From NCBI GenBank assembly GCA_947369165.1, contig CANBKJ010000002.1, forward strand, positions 1 to 64,000: DNA of 64,000 bases, read 5' to 3'. The first letter of the stretch is position 1; each line of letters opens with the position of its first letter. The DNA comes from an uncultured Lachnoclostridium sp. GTDB taxonomy: Bacteria > Bacillota > Clostridia > Lachnospirales > Lachnospiraceae. Both the position numbers and the translations under genes were made by a program. Below, one piece after another: positions 34,337-44,098 of this stretch. The notes beneath the pieces were generated by a model. It did no database searches. It saw only the letters and a program-made list of their open reading frames with translations, and had not been told where the DNA came from.

Positions 34337-35364
34337 CGCTCAAAGACCTATCGGTAAAAAAGCTGTTCCGTCTGGTGGTGGCTGGTCTGCTGCTTTCCAT
34401 GACGGCGATCACGCTGGCCCTGTTCCTTGTGACAAAACAGACGGCGGTATTGCTTGCAGGTGGCGCACTGTTTCTCTGCACCCTCGTCTGGTTTTTTCTG
34501 CTGACGTTAGCTTTTGGAAAGCGCCTGTCCCTGTTTACCTCTGACCTGTGCCAGACCCTTGACCACATGATTGAGGGTGAGGTCGCACCCCAGCGTGCAG
34601 AGGACAGCGAAACCATGCTGGCCCGTATAAGCCATCGGCTTTCCCGCCTCTATCAAATTATGCAGGAGAACCGGCGTAAGGTGGATGAAGAACGGCAGGA
34701 GCTTCAAGCCCTGGTATCGGATATTTCCCACCAGATAAAAACGCCGGTGAGCAATCTGAAAATGGCAGCGGACACTCTGCTGGAAAAGCCTATGGCCGAA
34801 ACGGAGCGTACCGATTTCATCCGGGGTATTCGTACCCAAACGGATAAGCTGGATTTTCTTTTTCAGGCGCTTGTGAAAACCTCCCGTCTGGAAACGGGCG
34901 TCATTCAGTTGAATAAGAAACCGGGCTGTCTCTTTGATACTGTGGCCCAGGCCATGAGCGGGATCGTGTATGCTGCGGAGAAAAAACAAATCGCCGTGTC
35001 CGTGGACTGCCCGGAAGATCTCACCCTCTCCCATGACAGCAAATGGACAAGCGAAGCCCTGTTCAATCTGCTGGACAATGCGGTAAAGTACACCCCGGCA
35101 GGAGGAAACATTTCTGTATCGGTGATGGAATGGGAAATGTATGTGGAGGTCAAAGTCACCGACACCGGCAAGGGCATTTCCGAGAGCAGCCAGGCGGCTG
35201 TCTTCCGGCGATTCTACCGGGAGGAAGCAGTGCATGAGCAGCAGGGCGTGGGCATTGGCCTGTATCTGGCCCGTGAAATTGTGACCCGGCAGGGCGGCTA
35301 TATCAAAGTGGTTTCAGAGCCGGGGCAAGGTTCTGCTTTTTCCATTATGCTCCCTGTGAAGTAA
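34333..35364 (+). CDS. Intramembrane-sensing-type sensor histidine kinase
   Basis: The product is 343 aa. Two close hydrophobic segments (~13-33 and ~38-58) leave almost no extracellular loop, as in BceS-type kinases that sense through an ABC transporter. Then a linker, H-box (SDISHQIKTPVSN), N-box (NLLDNAVKYTP), DTGKGIS and a GIGLYLAREI G-box. All catalytic motifs are intact. ATGA overlap (4 bp) with the regulator gene indicates translational coupling. Confidence 0.92.
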   Translation: MTLKDLSVKKLFRLVVAGLLLSMTAITLALFLVTKQTAVLLAGGALFLCTLVWFFLLTLAFGKRLSLFTSDLCQTLDHMIEGEVAPQRAEDSETMLARISHRLSRLYQIMQENRRKVDEERQELQALVSDISHQIKTPVSNLKMAADTLLEKPMAETERTDFIRGIRTQTDKLDFLFQALVKTSRLETGVIQLNKKPGCLFDTVAQAMSGIVYAAEKKQIAVSVDCPEDLTLSHDSKWTSEALFNLLDNAVKYTPAGGNISVSVMEWEMYVEVKVTDTGKGISESSQAAVFRRFYREEAVHEQQGVGIGLYLAREIVTRQGGYIKVVSEPGQGSAFSIMLPVK

Positions 35365-35465
35365 AGGACAGCGGGCGGCCTTTTCCGGCTGTCTGCTGAA
35401 ATTTTCTTGAAATGTCCGAGCATTGTAATAATTCACCCTGATTTTCATTAAAATTTTTTTGCCGC

Positions 35466-35498
35466 TGTAACATTTCGCGGACATTTGGGTTTTACAAT
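35466..35498 (+). promoter_or_regulatory. Promoter and direct-repeat site upstream of the ABC transporter
   Basis: Half-sites ACATTT at 35470 and 35481 (11 bp apart) precede the -10 TACAAT (35493-35498) by the same five bases as at 33583. A single inverted copy of the CGGACATTT core lies at 35410-35418. The identity of sequence and spacing at two promoters of one module supports a response regulator operon. Confidence 0.65.
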
Positions 35499-35540
35499 AG
35501 CCTTATCAACAGGTAAAAGCCTTGAAAGGAGTATTTGAAC

Positions 35541-36206
<666 letters not shown>

Positions 36207-36221
36207 AGGAGGTGGCAGGCT

Positions 36222-38597
36222 ATGACGTGGCCTTTTGAAAATGATACCTGCACCATTGAAAAAAAGCTGGCGAAAAGAAGTCTGAAAAGCGAAAAACGCC
36301 GAAACATGATGGTGATGATCTCTGTTGCGCTGGCTGCATTTTTGGTTTGCTTTACAGGAATTGTATCTACCTCTGTAATGCAAATACAGCGCAATCAGGT
36401 TGTCGATACTTACGAGGTCGTTTGGCTGGGAATTGACGAAACCGATATAGAAACCTTAAAAGGGCTGCCGGAGTTTGCCCGTGTGGGCGGTTACTATGAG
36501 CTCGGGCAGGAACACTCTGAACAGGGCTATCATGCGTCCTATGTATATTGCGACGAGGAAATGATGTATATTGCCCGCGACCAGATGAATCTGCTGGAGG
36601 GCCGTGTGCCTGAAAAAGCGAACGAGGTTGTGGTAAGTGAATATTTTCTAGCCACTTATGGAAATAACGCCAAGATTGGGGAAACTGTCATTTTACATAC
36701 AGACAGCTTTCACGGAGAATATACCGTAACAGGCATTATGGACAGCGTGGGAGAAAAAGAGGCAAATACCTGCGCTATAATTCTTTCAAAGGCAGCACTG
36801 ACTGAATGGACAGGTTTTGATTCGGCGGGGTATCGTGCCTATGTGCATTTTAAAAATGATACGCAACTGGATGAAGAAACCATGACAGCTTATTGCCGGG
36901 AAATTGCCAGCAACTATGATCTGCCTCCTGTGGGAATGAACAGCACCTATTTAACTTACTATTCCAGGTCGATAGATTTTGCTGCTCTTGGCAGTGTCGC
37001 ATTACTTGTTTTGGTTGGTGGATATATCGTCATTCAGAGTATCTTCCGTATCTCTATCAATGACAAGATAAAAAGCTATGGGCAGTTTCGTACCATTGGC
37101 ACAACACAGAAACAAGTCAGACGGATTGTGAAGAAAGAGGGGCAGCGGCTCGGCAGTATCGGTATTGTGGCTGGTGTGATGTTAGGCGTATGCGGCGGAT
37201 ATATCCTGTTCCCCAAAGGTTTCAATGCTTTCTATTATGGGGGAGTCATTGTTTTAGCAGTGCTGATCTGCTGGTTTATGGTGTCCATTTCGATTCGGAA
37301 ACCGATTAAAATTGCCTCAAACATTTCACCATTAGAAGCAGTACGCTTCTCCGCTGAACAGAAAACCATACACTGCCGGAAGAAAAATATCAAGCTCAAC
37401 CCTGTTTCGATGGGCATTGCAAATTTCAAGCGTGACCGCAAAAAGACGATCAGCATTGTGGCCTCGTTAAGTTTAGGCGGTATTTTCCTTTTGATTATTG
37501 CATCTGCACTTTTGACAAGATCGCCGGAACAGTATGCACGGCAATTCTACCCGGATGGTGATTATAAAATCTATATGGATTCAGATCAATCCGAAATAGA
37601 GCTGATGGCCGTAGGAAATCCCTTAAATGAAGAATTGAGGCTGGAAATCTTATCCATCGACGGCGTGACCGATGTAATTGAGAAAAGAGAAGCGATTCAC
37701 GGAAAGGTTACAGCAGCAAATAGTAATTCCACAAGTGGAGCGTGTGATTTTCTTAACGAAGAAAATTACCATGAAGCCGAACACGCTTTAATTGCTGGTT
37801 CTCTGCCAACGGGTGAACATGAGGTTGTGATTGGGCAGCTTATTCAGGAATACCTCGGAGATATAGAAATTGGCACAACACTTGAACTTTCTGTTGGGCA
37901 AGAGGTTGTCCCCATTACGGTATCTGGTATATTTGATACAAAGAAAGTTACAAACGGTCATGGGGCTTTAGCAATGGATGCAACACAAATGTTCCTTTCC
38001 AGAGAATTTGCAGAGAAAGTCTTTCCTGAAATCGAGAACTTCAATTATTCATGGAGTATTGTAAGCGAACCTGAAAAAGCGCAAAGCGTAGAAAATGGAC
38101 TACGCAATATCGTCGCAAACCACAGCAACATTTCTTTAGATGCTTTTAGCATACAGAAGGAGTATCAGGAAGCGCAAAGTTCAATTATATTTGGTGGTTT
38201 ACAGGCACTTTCTTGGATGATCTTCCTGTTTGGTGTTATCAACCTTATTAACACCACACTCTCAAATCAGATTTCACGCAAGAAGGAAAACAGCATTTTA
38301 CGATCTGTCGGTTTAACCGGGAAACAGCTCTGTCAGATGAATGTTTACGAGGGGTTGTGTTATGCGTCCTCTGCTGCATTGGTAACCCTGATTGTTGGAC
38401 TACCTATAGCAATCATCGTTAGTAGGAAGATAAGCACGGTGGCCTTTGCCGGTGAAATAGTTCCTTACCAGTTCCCGGTTTTAGAAATGGGACTGTTCAT
38501 CCTGGTGCTGTTTGGGATGGAATTGATTCTGTCTGTGTGGACGGTGAACAGGCAGAAAAAGCAATCTCTGATCGAGCAAATGCGTTCAATAGAATGA
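36222..38597 (+). CDS. FtsX-type ABC transporter permease
   Basis: The product is 791 aa. One N-terminal helix (~30-52) is followed by a large extracellular domain, three helices (~245-270, ~305-325, ~335-360), a helix at ~410-435, a second extracellular domain, and three C-terminal helices (~660-790). This double-FtsX plan is that of peptide- or antibiotic-responsive permeases beside intramembrane-sensing kinases. It probably detects or removes a membrane-active peptide and signals through the kinase encoded upstream. Codon and base composition of the regulator, kinase and ATPase genes looks more GC-rich than this one, so the module may be mosaic. Confidence 0.88.
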   Translation: MTWPFENDTCTIEKKLAKRSLKSEKRRNMMVMISVALAAFLVCFTGIVSTSVMQIQRNQVVDTYEVVWLGIDETDIETLKGLPEFARVGGYYELGQEHSEQGYHASYVYCDEEMMYIARDQMNLLEGRVPEKANEVVVSEYFLATYGNNAKIGETVILHTDSFHGEYTVTGIMDSVGEKEANTCAIILSKAALTEWTGFDSAGYRAYVHFKNDTQLDEETMTAYCREIASNYDLPPVGMNSTYLTYYSRSIDFAALGSVALLVLVGGYIVIQSIFRISINDKIKSYGQFRTIGTTQKQVRRIVKKEGQRLGSIGIVAGVMLGVCGGYILFPKGFNAFYYGGVIVLAVLICWFMVSISIRKPIKIASNISPLEAVRFSAEQKTIHCRKKNIKLNPVSMGIANFKRDRKKTISIVASLSLGGIFLLIIASALLTRSPEQYARQFYPDGDYKIYMDSDQSEIELMAVGNPLNEELRLEILSIDGVTDVIEKREAIHGKVTAANSNSTSGACDFLNEENYHEAEHALIAGSLPTGEHEVVIGQLIQEYLGDIEIGTTLELSVGQEVVPITVSGIFDTKKVTNGHGALAMDATQMFLSREFAEKVFPEIENFNYSWSIVSEPEKAQSVENGLRNIVANHSNISLDAFSIQKEYQEAQSSIIFGGLQALSWMIFLFGVINLINTTLSNQISRKKENSILRSVGLTGKQLCQMNVYEGLCYASSAALVTLIVGLPIAIIVSRKISTVAFAGEIVPYQFPVLEMGLFILVLFGMELILSVWTVNRQKKQSLIEQMRSIE

Positions 38598-38634
38598 GCT
38601 CGAACCCATGCAGGATAAGCTGGTGGAGTACGCC

Positions 38635-38658
38635 TAGCTCGATGGCGCCATCGAGCTA
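38635..38658. repeat. Perfect 24-bp palindrome downstream of the ABC permease
   Basis: The halves TAGCTCGATGGC and GCCATCGAGCTA are exact reverse complements without a loop. A second hairpin follows at 38669-38688 (CCGATG-aac-CATCGG). Neither has a T run. Fragments of the same AGCTCGATGG sequence occur at 47425 and, inverted, near 56991. Confidence 0.7.
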
Positions 38659-38736
38659 CAAGGAGTTGTCCGATGAACCATCGGAGTTGATTTGTATTGG
38701 GATATAGGCATAGTTACTATCAGACAATAGTTCTAC

Positions 38737-38765
38737 TTGTCCTTCGATTAAAAGAATGATACAAT
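38737..38765 (+). promoter_or_regulatory. Promoter for the small protein and ParA-like gene
   Basis: TTGTCC, 17-bp spacer, TACAAT; the start codon at 38816 lies ~45 bp downstream of the expected start site. Confidence 0.5.
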
Positions 38766-38815
38766 AGAATAAAGCAACAGAAAATGGAAGAATTGTTATT
38801 TCTGGAGGTGACTAT

Positions 38816-39070
38816 ATGGCACGGAGATGTAGTGTCGAGAGGGCAAATCAGCAGATTGGCAGCTTTGCCAGTGCCAGGAAAAATCTGATCATACAGTATC
38901 AGGGGCGGGAACGCTCGGAAAAGCATTTGCTTGACCTGATCTATCAGGATATTCTGGACCGGGGTGTGCAGGAGACAGAGATTGAGGACATAGACATTTA
39001 TGTAAAGCCAGAGGATCAGGCAGTATTTTACGTAATAAATAAAATGATAGAAGGGCAGATTGCTTTTTAA
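38816..39070 (+). CDS. Small conserved-looking protein next to ParA-like ATPase
   Basis: The product is 84 aa, charged, with the segment IDIYVKPEDQAVFYVINK near the C-terminus. This resembles the end of the DUF6465-type small proteins of Clostridia, but I am not certain. It has no signal peptide. CTGGAGGTG lies just before the ATG, and the ParA-like gene starts 33 bp after its stop, so the two are probably co-transcribed and may work together. Confidence 0.7.
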   Translation: MARRCSVERANQQIGSFASARKNLIIQYQGRERSEKHLLDLIYQDILDRGVQETEIEDIDIYVKPEDQAVFYVINKMIEGQIAF

Positions 39071-39103
39071 TCTATGCTTAAATGCAAAAGATGGAGGAGA
39101 ACT

Positions 39104-39883
39104 ATGGCAGTAACATATGTGATCGCAAACCAAAAAGGCGGGATAGGGAAGACAACGACAGCGACGACGCTGGCAGGGATTCTAGGGACGAAGGGAAAAA
39201 CATTATTGATCGATGCCGATCCCCAGGGGAACAGCACAAGCACCTATCAGGCTCTGATTGAAGATCAGGCTACGCTGTATGATGTGATGGTTGACTCTGA
39301 TGCCTTGCCGATCGAAGAAGCGATCCAGCACATGCCCAATGGAGATATTGTGGCGTCAGACCCATTGCTTGCCAAAGCTGGGAAAATGCTGGATGGAAAC
39401 GTGGAGGGACTTTACCGGCTGCAGGATGCGCTGGAATTATTAGAGGGATACGATTATATCGTGATTGACACAGCGCCATCATTAGATGTCGTATTATATA
39501 ACTGTCTGATCGCGGCAGACCGGGTGATTATCCCGGTGACAGCGGATGCTTATGCGATGCAGGGATTATCCAAATTAAATGAGACCATCAAGGCGGTACA
39601 GAAACGCCAAAATCCCAAATTGGAGATCGCAGGACTTTTGCTGGTAAAATATGCAGGGCGTTCCAATCTTGAAAAAAATGTAAAAGAAGAGATTCAGCAA
39701 GTCGCAGACCAGATCGGAACCAGACTCTTTCCAACCGCGGTGCGCGAGTGCGTGAAGACAAAGGAAGCACAGATGAATAAGAAACTGTTGATCGATTATG
39801 CTCCGAACTGTACCACGATGCAGGATTACCGGGAATTTGTGGAGGAGCTGCTGGCAGGTGAGGATGGAAGTGCCCGTGCCTGA
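39104..39883 (+). CDS. ParA/Soj-family ATPase
   Basis: The product is 259 aa. Deviant Walker A NQKGGIGKTTT, Walker A' IDADPQGNST and Walker B DYIVIDTAPS, as in ParA/Soj. No ParB gene or clear parS-like site lies nearby, so this may be an orphan ParA in positioning or partitioning of another cargo rather than the chromosomal pair. The strong GGAGGAG site precedes ATG 39104. Confidence 0.9.
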   Translation: MAVTYVIANQKGGIGKTTTATTLAGILGTKGKTLLIDADPQGNSTSTYQALIEDQATLYDVMVDSDALPIEEAIQHMPNGDIVASDPLLAKAGKMLDGNVEGLYRLQDALELLEGYDYIVIDTAPSLDVVLYNCLIAADRVIIPVTADAYAMQGLSKLNETIKAVQKRQNPKLEIAGLLLVKYAGRSNLEKNVKEEIQQVADQIGTRLFPTAVRECVKTKEAQMNKKLLIDYAPNCTTMQDYREFVEELLAGEDGSARA

Positions 39884-39909
39884 GACATACGATTGCAGGC
39901 AATTTACAG

Positions 39910-39938
39910 TTGACAATCCGCATCCAAATGATTATAAT
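39910..39938 (+). promoter_or_regulatory. Consensus promoter for the thrS T-box transcript
   Basis: TTGACA, 17-bp spacer, TATAAT, both boxes perfect, about 20 bp after the ParA-like gene stop. Transcription would start near 39945 and give a ~400-base leader. Confidence 0.85.
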
Positions 39939-39944
39939 AGCCAT

Positions 39945-40230
39945 AACACGTTGAAGAGACGAGTAAAATGCGGTAACATGACAGAGAAGGGTGTCGGAAT
40001 GCAGGCGGTTTTAAAGTGACCAAAGGCATCGGGCTGGAAGCACCCCCATGGGAAACATTTGAAAACTACCTCTGAGTGGCCCTCATCCGGTCCGGTGACT
40101 CCGTTATCGTCAAATGAAGCCGGGTATCCTTCGGGTGAAGAGATGCCAATTAGGGTGGAACCGCGGGAATTAACAGATGATTATGCCCCGTCCCTGTAAA
40201 CAAAAACTGTTTGCCGGGACGGGGCTTCGT
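39945..40230 (+). promoter_or_regulatory. T-box leader (tRNA-Thr responsive) of thrS
   Basis: The leader carries the conserved T-box sequence AGGGTGGAACCGCGG (40152-40166), whose UGGN pairs with the tRNA acceptor end. Upstream is a long Stem I region with an AGAGA-like motif (~39982). A candidate specifier codon ACC, for threonine, is at 40019-40021, followed by A. Downstream, GCCCCGTCCC (40185-40194) and GGGACGGGGC (40216-40225) form the competing terminator stem. The T run after it is poor (TTCGTGCG). Uncharged tRNA-Thr would allow readthrough into thrS. The specifier position is from my reading of the fold and should be treated as tentative. Confidence 0.9.
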
Positions 40231-40354
40231 GCGTGTAAACAACAAGATACGCATCTCCCCTGGAGACAGCCGATTTCATGCCTGCATGTAAAAATAGCTG
40301 CATCTGGGAGGAATATGTGACGACTTAAATGAATGGGAAAGGAATGGAATAAAC

Positions 40355-42334
40355 ATGAAAGTATTATTAAAAGATGGTTCCAGCAAAGAATATGCGGATC
40401 CAATGGCGATCATTGATATTGCGAAGGACATCAGCGAAGGGCTTGCCAGAGTGGCCTGTGTGGCAGAGCTGGATGGTGAGACGGTGGATCTTCGTACGGT
40501 GGTGGACGGAGAGCATGAGTTAAATATACTAACTTTTGACAGCGAGGAAGGAAAGGCGGCCTATCGGCACACCGCTTCCCATGTGCTGGCGCAGGCAGTC
40601 AAGCGTCTGTACCCGGAGGCAAAATGTGCCATCGGTCCTTCGATCGCCGATGGATTTTACTATGATTTTGATATGGAGTCATTGGACAGGGAAGCCCTGG
40701 ATAAAATAGAAAAAGAGATGAAAAAGATCGTGAAGGAGGGGGCAGAGCTTGAGCGTTTTACCCTTCCGAGACAGGAAGCGATCGAATTGATGAAAAAGCG
40801 GGAAGAGCCATATAAAGTAGAACTGATCGAAGATCTTCCAGAAGACGCACAGATCTCCTTCTACCAGCAGGGCGAATATATCGACCTGTGCGCCGGTCCA
40901 CATCTGATGAGTACAAAGCCATTAAAAGCAATGAAATTGATCTCGTCCTCTGGAGCATACTGGAGAGGAAATGAAAAAAATAAGATGCTGACCCGCGTAT
41001 ATGGTACGGCATTTACCAAAAAGGCAGACCTGGATGCCCATATGGAACATCTGGCGGACATTAAAAAACGGGATCACAATAAACTGGGCCGGGAGATGGA
41101 GCTCTTCACCACGGTGGATGTGATCGGACAGGGACTTCCTCTGATCATGCCAAACGGAGCGAAAATGATCATGAAGCTTCAGCGCTGGATCGAGGATCTG
41201 GAGGATAAAGAGTGGGGCTATATCCGGACAAAGACACCGCTTATGGCAAAGAGCGATCTGTATAAGATTTCCGGGCACTGGGACCACTATACCGATGGAA
41301 TGTTTGTGCTGGGAGATGAGGAAAAAGACAAAGAAGTTTTTGCACTGCGGCCTATGACCTGTCCCTTCCAGTATTATGTGTTCAAAGCCAGCCAGAAATC
41401 CTATCGTGACCTGCCATGCCGTTATGGCGAGACTTCTACCCTGTTTCGGAATGAAGAGTCGGGAGAGATGCACGGTCTCACCCGTGTAAGACAGTTCACG
41501 ATCTCCGAGGGACATCTGGTGGTGCGTCCTGATCAGATGGTGGAGGAATTCAAAGGTTGTATCGCATTGGCACAGTACTGTCTTCAGACCCTTGGTCTGG
41601 AAGAGGATGTGACCTATCATCTGTCCAAATGGGATCCGGAGAATAAAGAAAAATATATAGGTGAGGCAGAAGTCTGGGAGGAGACGGAACAGCATATCCG
41701 CAATATTCTTAAGGAACTGAACATTCCTTTTACCGAGGACGTGGGCGAAGCTGCCTTTTATGGTCCGAAGGTAGATATCAATGCGAAAAACGTCTATGGC
41801 AAAGAGGATACCATGATTACCATTCAGTGGGATGCCCTGCTGGCAGAGCAGTTTGACATGTACTATATCGATGAAAATGGGGAAAAGGTACGTCCCTATA
41901 TCATCCACAGGACTTCCCTTGGGTGCTATGAGAGAACACTGGCATGGCTGATCGAAAAATATGCAGGTTTGTTCCCGACATGGCTGTGTCCGGAGCAGGT
42001 TCGTGTCCTTCCTATATCAGAAAAATATTCTGAGTATGCGGAACAGGTAAAGGCGGAACTGGATAAGAATGGTGTGGATGCCACAGTGGACAGCCGTTCG
42101 GAAAAGATCGGGTTTAAGATCCGTGAGGCGAGACTCAAAAAGATTCCTTATATGCTGATCGTTGGCCAGAAGGAACAGGAAGAAAACCTGGTATCTTTGC
42201 GGAGCCGTTATAAGGGGGATGAAGGTCAGGTAGCGCTTTCTGATTTCATTCAGGATATCGTAGAAGAGATCCGAACCAAAGAGATCCGAAAGATTGAAGT
42301 AGAGGAACAGCCTTCGGAGGGAAAGAAAGGTTGA
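40355..42334 (+). CDS. thrS: Threonyl-tRNA synthetase
   Basis: The product is 659 aa, full length. N-terminal TGS domain (~1-65), editing domain with HTASHVLAQA, and YYDFD and C-A-G-P-H motifs, the class II catalytic core (~250-530, motif 2 FRNEESGEMHGLTRVRQF and motif 3 GCYERTLAWLIEKY) and the anticodon-binding domain (~540-640). It charges tRNA-Thr with threonine and edits Ser-tRNA. The T-box leader upstream and the tRNA-Thr gene at 59402 fit together. An extra ~20 Glu/Lys-rich residues at the C-terminus look unimportant. Confidence 0.97.
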   Translation: MKVLLKDGSSKEYADPMAIIDIAKDISEGLARVACVAELDGETVDLRTVVDGEHELNILTFDSEEGKAAYRHTASHVLAQAVKRLYPEAKCAIGPSIADGFYYDFDMESLDREALDKIEKEMKKIVKEGAELERFTLPRQEAIELMKKREEPYKVELIEDLPEDAQISFYQQGEYIDLCAGPHLMSTKPLKAMKLISSSGAYWRGNEKNKMLTRVYGTAFTKKADLDAHMEHLADIKKRDHNKLGREMELFTTVDVIGQGLPLIMPNGAKMIMKLQRWIEDLEDKEWGYIRTKTPLMAKSDLYKISGHWDHYTDGMFVLGDEEKDKEVFALRPMTCPFQYYVFKASQKSYRDLPCRYGETSTLFRNEESGEMHGLTRVRQFTISEGHLVVRPDQMVEEFKGCIALAQYCLQTLGLEEDVTYHLSKWDPENKEKYIGEAEVWEETEQHIRNILKELNIPFTEDVGEAAFYGPKVDINAKNVYGKEDTMITIQWDALLAEQFDMYYIDENGEKVRPYIIHRTSLGCYERTLAWLIEKYAGLFPTWLCPEQVRVLPISEKYSEYAEQVKAELDKNGVDATVDSRSEKIGFKIREARLKKIPYMLIVGQKEQEENLVSLRSRYKGDEGQVALSDFIQDIVEEIRTKEIRKIEVEEQPSEGKKG

Positions 42335-42362
42335 AAACCTTCGGTTGAAAAGGAGACGAGTC

Positions 42363-42707
42363 ATGGAAACAAACAATAGACCGAACACAAAGGCGATTGC
42401 GTCCCTGGTAATATCCTGCATATCGGTGTTGAATTGCTGCCTGTGGCAGTTAGCGATACTGTGTGCTGTGGTAGGGATCGTACTTGGGATCATCGCACTG
42501 CGGGAAGAGAACCAGAGACAGAAGGATCTGGCGGTTGCCGGTATTGTAGTGGGAGCAGTGGGGCTGACACTGAGTATAACCCTGGTTGTGATCAGTATCA
42601 TGTTATATTCAGAAGGAGGCGGCGTGAATCCGGGAACTGTCCCAGCCGGAAAAGATACAGTAATGGCAGCATTTTATATCTGGGGACAAAAAATCTTTTG
42701 TCCCTGA
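42363..42707 (+). CDS. DUF4190-like small membrane protein
   Basis: The product is 114 aa with two hydrophobic segments (~13-38 and ~60-83) around the charged loop ALREENQRQKDLAVAG, the usual DUF4190 plan. Function is unknown. It follows thrS by 28 bp with AAGGAGA as ribosome site and may be co-transcribed. Confidence 0.75.
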   Translation: METNNRPNTKAIASLVISCISVLNCCLWQLAILCAVVGIVLGIIALREENQRQKDLAVAGIVVGAVGLTLSITLVVISIMLYSEGGGVNPGTVPAGKDTVMAAFYIWGQKIFCP

Positions 42708-42733
42708 ACATAACGGAAAAGGAGTAGAGATAA

Positions 42734-43099
42734 ATGGAAGAGAATGCAAAAAAAGGACTGGGTATTGCAGCAGTCATATTGGGGGGATTTTCCATCCTCT
42801 GCTGTACCTGTCTGGGATTTGGAATGATACCGGCGATCGTAGGTATGATTTTTTCGATTATATGTATTGTAAAGGGGACTGGTTCCGGCAAAACGCTGGG
42901 AATCGTCGGAATTATCCTGAATGGGATCGGAATCCTGTTAGGGGTCTATATATTGTTCAGCCTGGCTATGATGATCGATTGGAACAATGTAATGGATCCT
43001 CAGATCTGGGATCAGTTGGATCAGATTGACCCCAATGACCAGAATCAGGTCAGGGACTGGATGCAGCAGTTTTTCCGAATGGACATCAGTTATTATTGA
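42734..43099 (+). CDS. DUF4190-like small membrane protein
   Basis: The product is 121 aa. Two hydrophobic hairpins (~8-45 and ~52-78), then an acidic Asp/Gln-rich tail (DQLDQIDPNDQNQ). Related in plan to the previous gene, which it follows by 26 bp with AAAAGGAG. Function unknown. Confidence 0.75.
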   Translation: MEENAKKGLGIAAVILGGFSILCCTCLGFGMIPAIVGMIFSIICIVKGTGSGKTLGIVGIILNGIGILLGVYILFSLAMMIDWNNVMDPQIWDQLDQIDPNDQNQVRDWMQQFFRMDISYY

Positions 43100-43108
43100 T
43101 TAATGCAG

Positions 43109-43537
43109 TCAGCACATTAGCAGTAATAAGTTCTTAATCATCCATTGTAATAGTATGATGACAATGCCGAAGTAAACATAACTGATACGAAAAGAAAGTC
43201 CTCTTGCAAAAGGAGATCTGCAGGGGGCTTTTTTTTTCCAGATACAGATTTTTTGCAGTGTATGGCTTGCCATATACAGGACATACATCACAAAACAGTA
43301 AAATACAAATGGATGATAGACAAAGCAGGAGATGAAATCCCCCTGTAACAGTGATGTAAAGGCGCGGGTTCCCCCGCAGCCGGGACAGTAAAGACCGGTG
43401 ATCCGGTGAAACAGGCAGGGGTAAAGTAACTGTGAAAAATTTATCACTTCCCAATTTTGCAAAATAGAAATAATAATACCTGCCATAAACAAAAAAATGC
43501 CAAGACGGTATAAAACTTTATCTGTCAGAGAGATCAC
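43109..43537 (-). CDS. DUF2752-family membrane protein
   Basis: The product is ~142 aa if a GTG at 43537 is the start; the open frame reaches a TTG at 43570 and neither start has an ideal ribosome site. It has three to four hydrophobic segments and the DUF2752 signature YCPGCGGTRAFTSLLQGD followed by YHP. The Cys pair may bind a metal or form a disulfide. It is convergent with the DUF4190-like genes; the two families often lie together in Clostridia. Confidence 0.75.
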   Translation of the reverse strand: MISLTDKVLYRLGIFLFMAGIIISILQNWEVINFSQLLYPCLFHRITGLYCPGCGGTRAFTSLLQGDFISCFVYHPFVFYCFVMYVLYMASHTLQKICIWKKKAPCRSPFARGLSFRISYVYFGIVIILLQWMIKNLLLLMC

Positions 43538-43669
43538 CTGCTTTCCGCACAAACCAAGTTGCACAGGCAACTTGCTAATAACTTAGTCAGAAGTTATTTT
43601 AACACATCAAAACGGGGTTGACAATGTAGTTTATGAGGGGATTTTTGCTATTTTTTGGAGTAATATTTC

Positions 43670-43698
43670 TTGACAACATAAGTAAATTATGATCTAAT
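43670..43698 (+). promoter_or_regulatory. Promoter for the AT-rich gene pair
   Basis: TTGACA, 17-bp spacer, TCTAAT, about 60 bp before the start at 43758. Confidence 0.6.
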
Positions 43699-43757
43699 AA
43701 TGTATGTAAATTGTTTGAAAAAACAAAAGATAAAGAATAAATTAGGAGGAAGAAAAA

Positions 43758-44081
43758 ATGAATTCAAAGTACAAAAGATTATGTGAGAGATTAGCAGTTG
43801 TAGTTTTGGTGTTGGGAATTATTGGTTCGATATTTCTTGCTGCAAAATATGGGGAAGTTAAAGAGGTGTCTTATTCCCGATATTATGGTGTATCAGGGGA
43901 GGCAAAACGGGATGTTGCTTTGACACTTTCCATTTTAGTTTCAAGTATTTTCAGCACGGGTGTTTTGTATGCGATTCTAGCAGGCTTAGGTGAAGCTTTG
44001 GAATATTTGGAGAGGTTGTCTAAAAAAGAAGAAGAGAGTAGTACTAGTATTTTTGAACAGTCAAAATTACCACCGTTATAA
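43758..44081 (+). CDS. Small membrane protein of unknown function
   Basis: The product is 107 aa with two hydrophobic segments (~12-30 and ~52-76) and a charged, Ser-rich C-terminus (LSKKEEESSTS). No family recognised. It has an AGGAGG site and ends 17 bp before the next gene. The pair is much more AT-rich than the rest of the window, which suggests separate origin. Confidence 0.65.
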   Translation: MNSKYKRLCERLAVVVLVLGIIGSIFLAAKYGEVKEVSYSRYYGVSGEAKRDVALTLSILVSSIFSTGVLYAILAGLGEALEYLERLSKKEEESSTSIFEQSKLPPL

Positions 44082-44098
44082 AAAAGAGGTCAGGCAGG

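Noticed and set aside
40185..40225. Ordinary terminator of the ParA-like gene
   Set aside because: It lies after a perfect promoter and a T-box sequence, so it is the regulated hairpin of the thrS leader.
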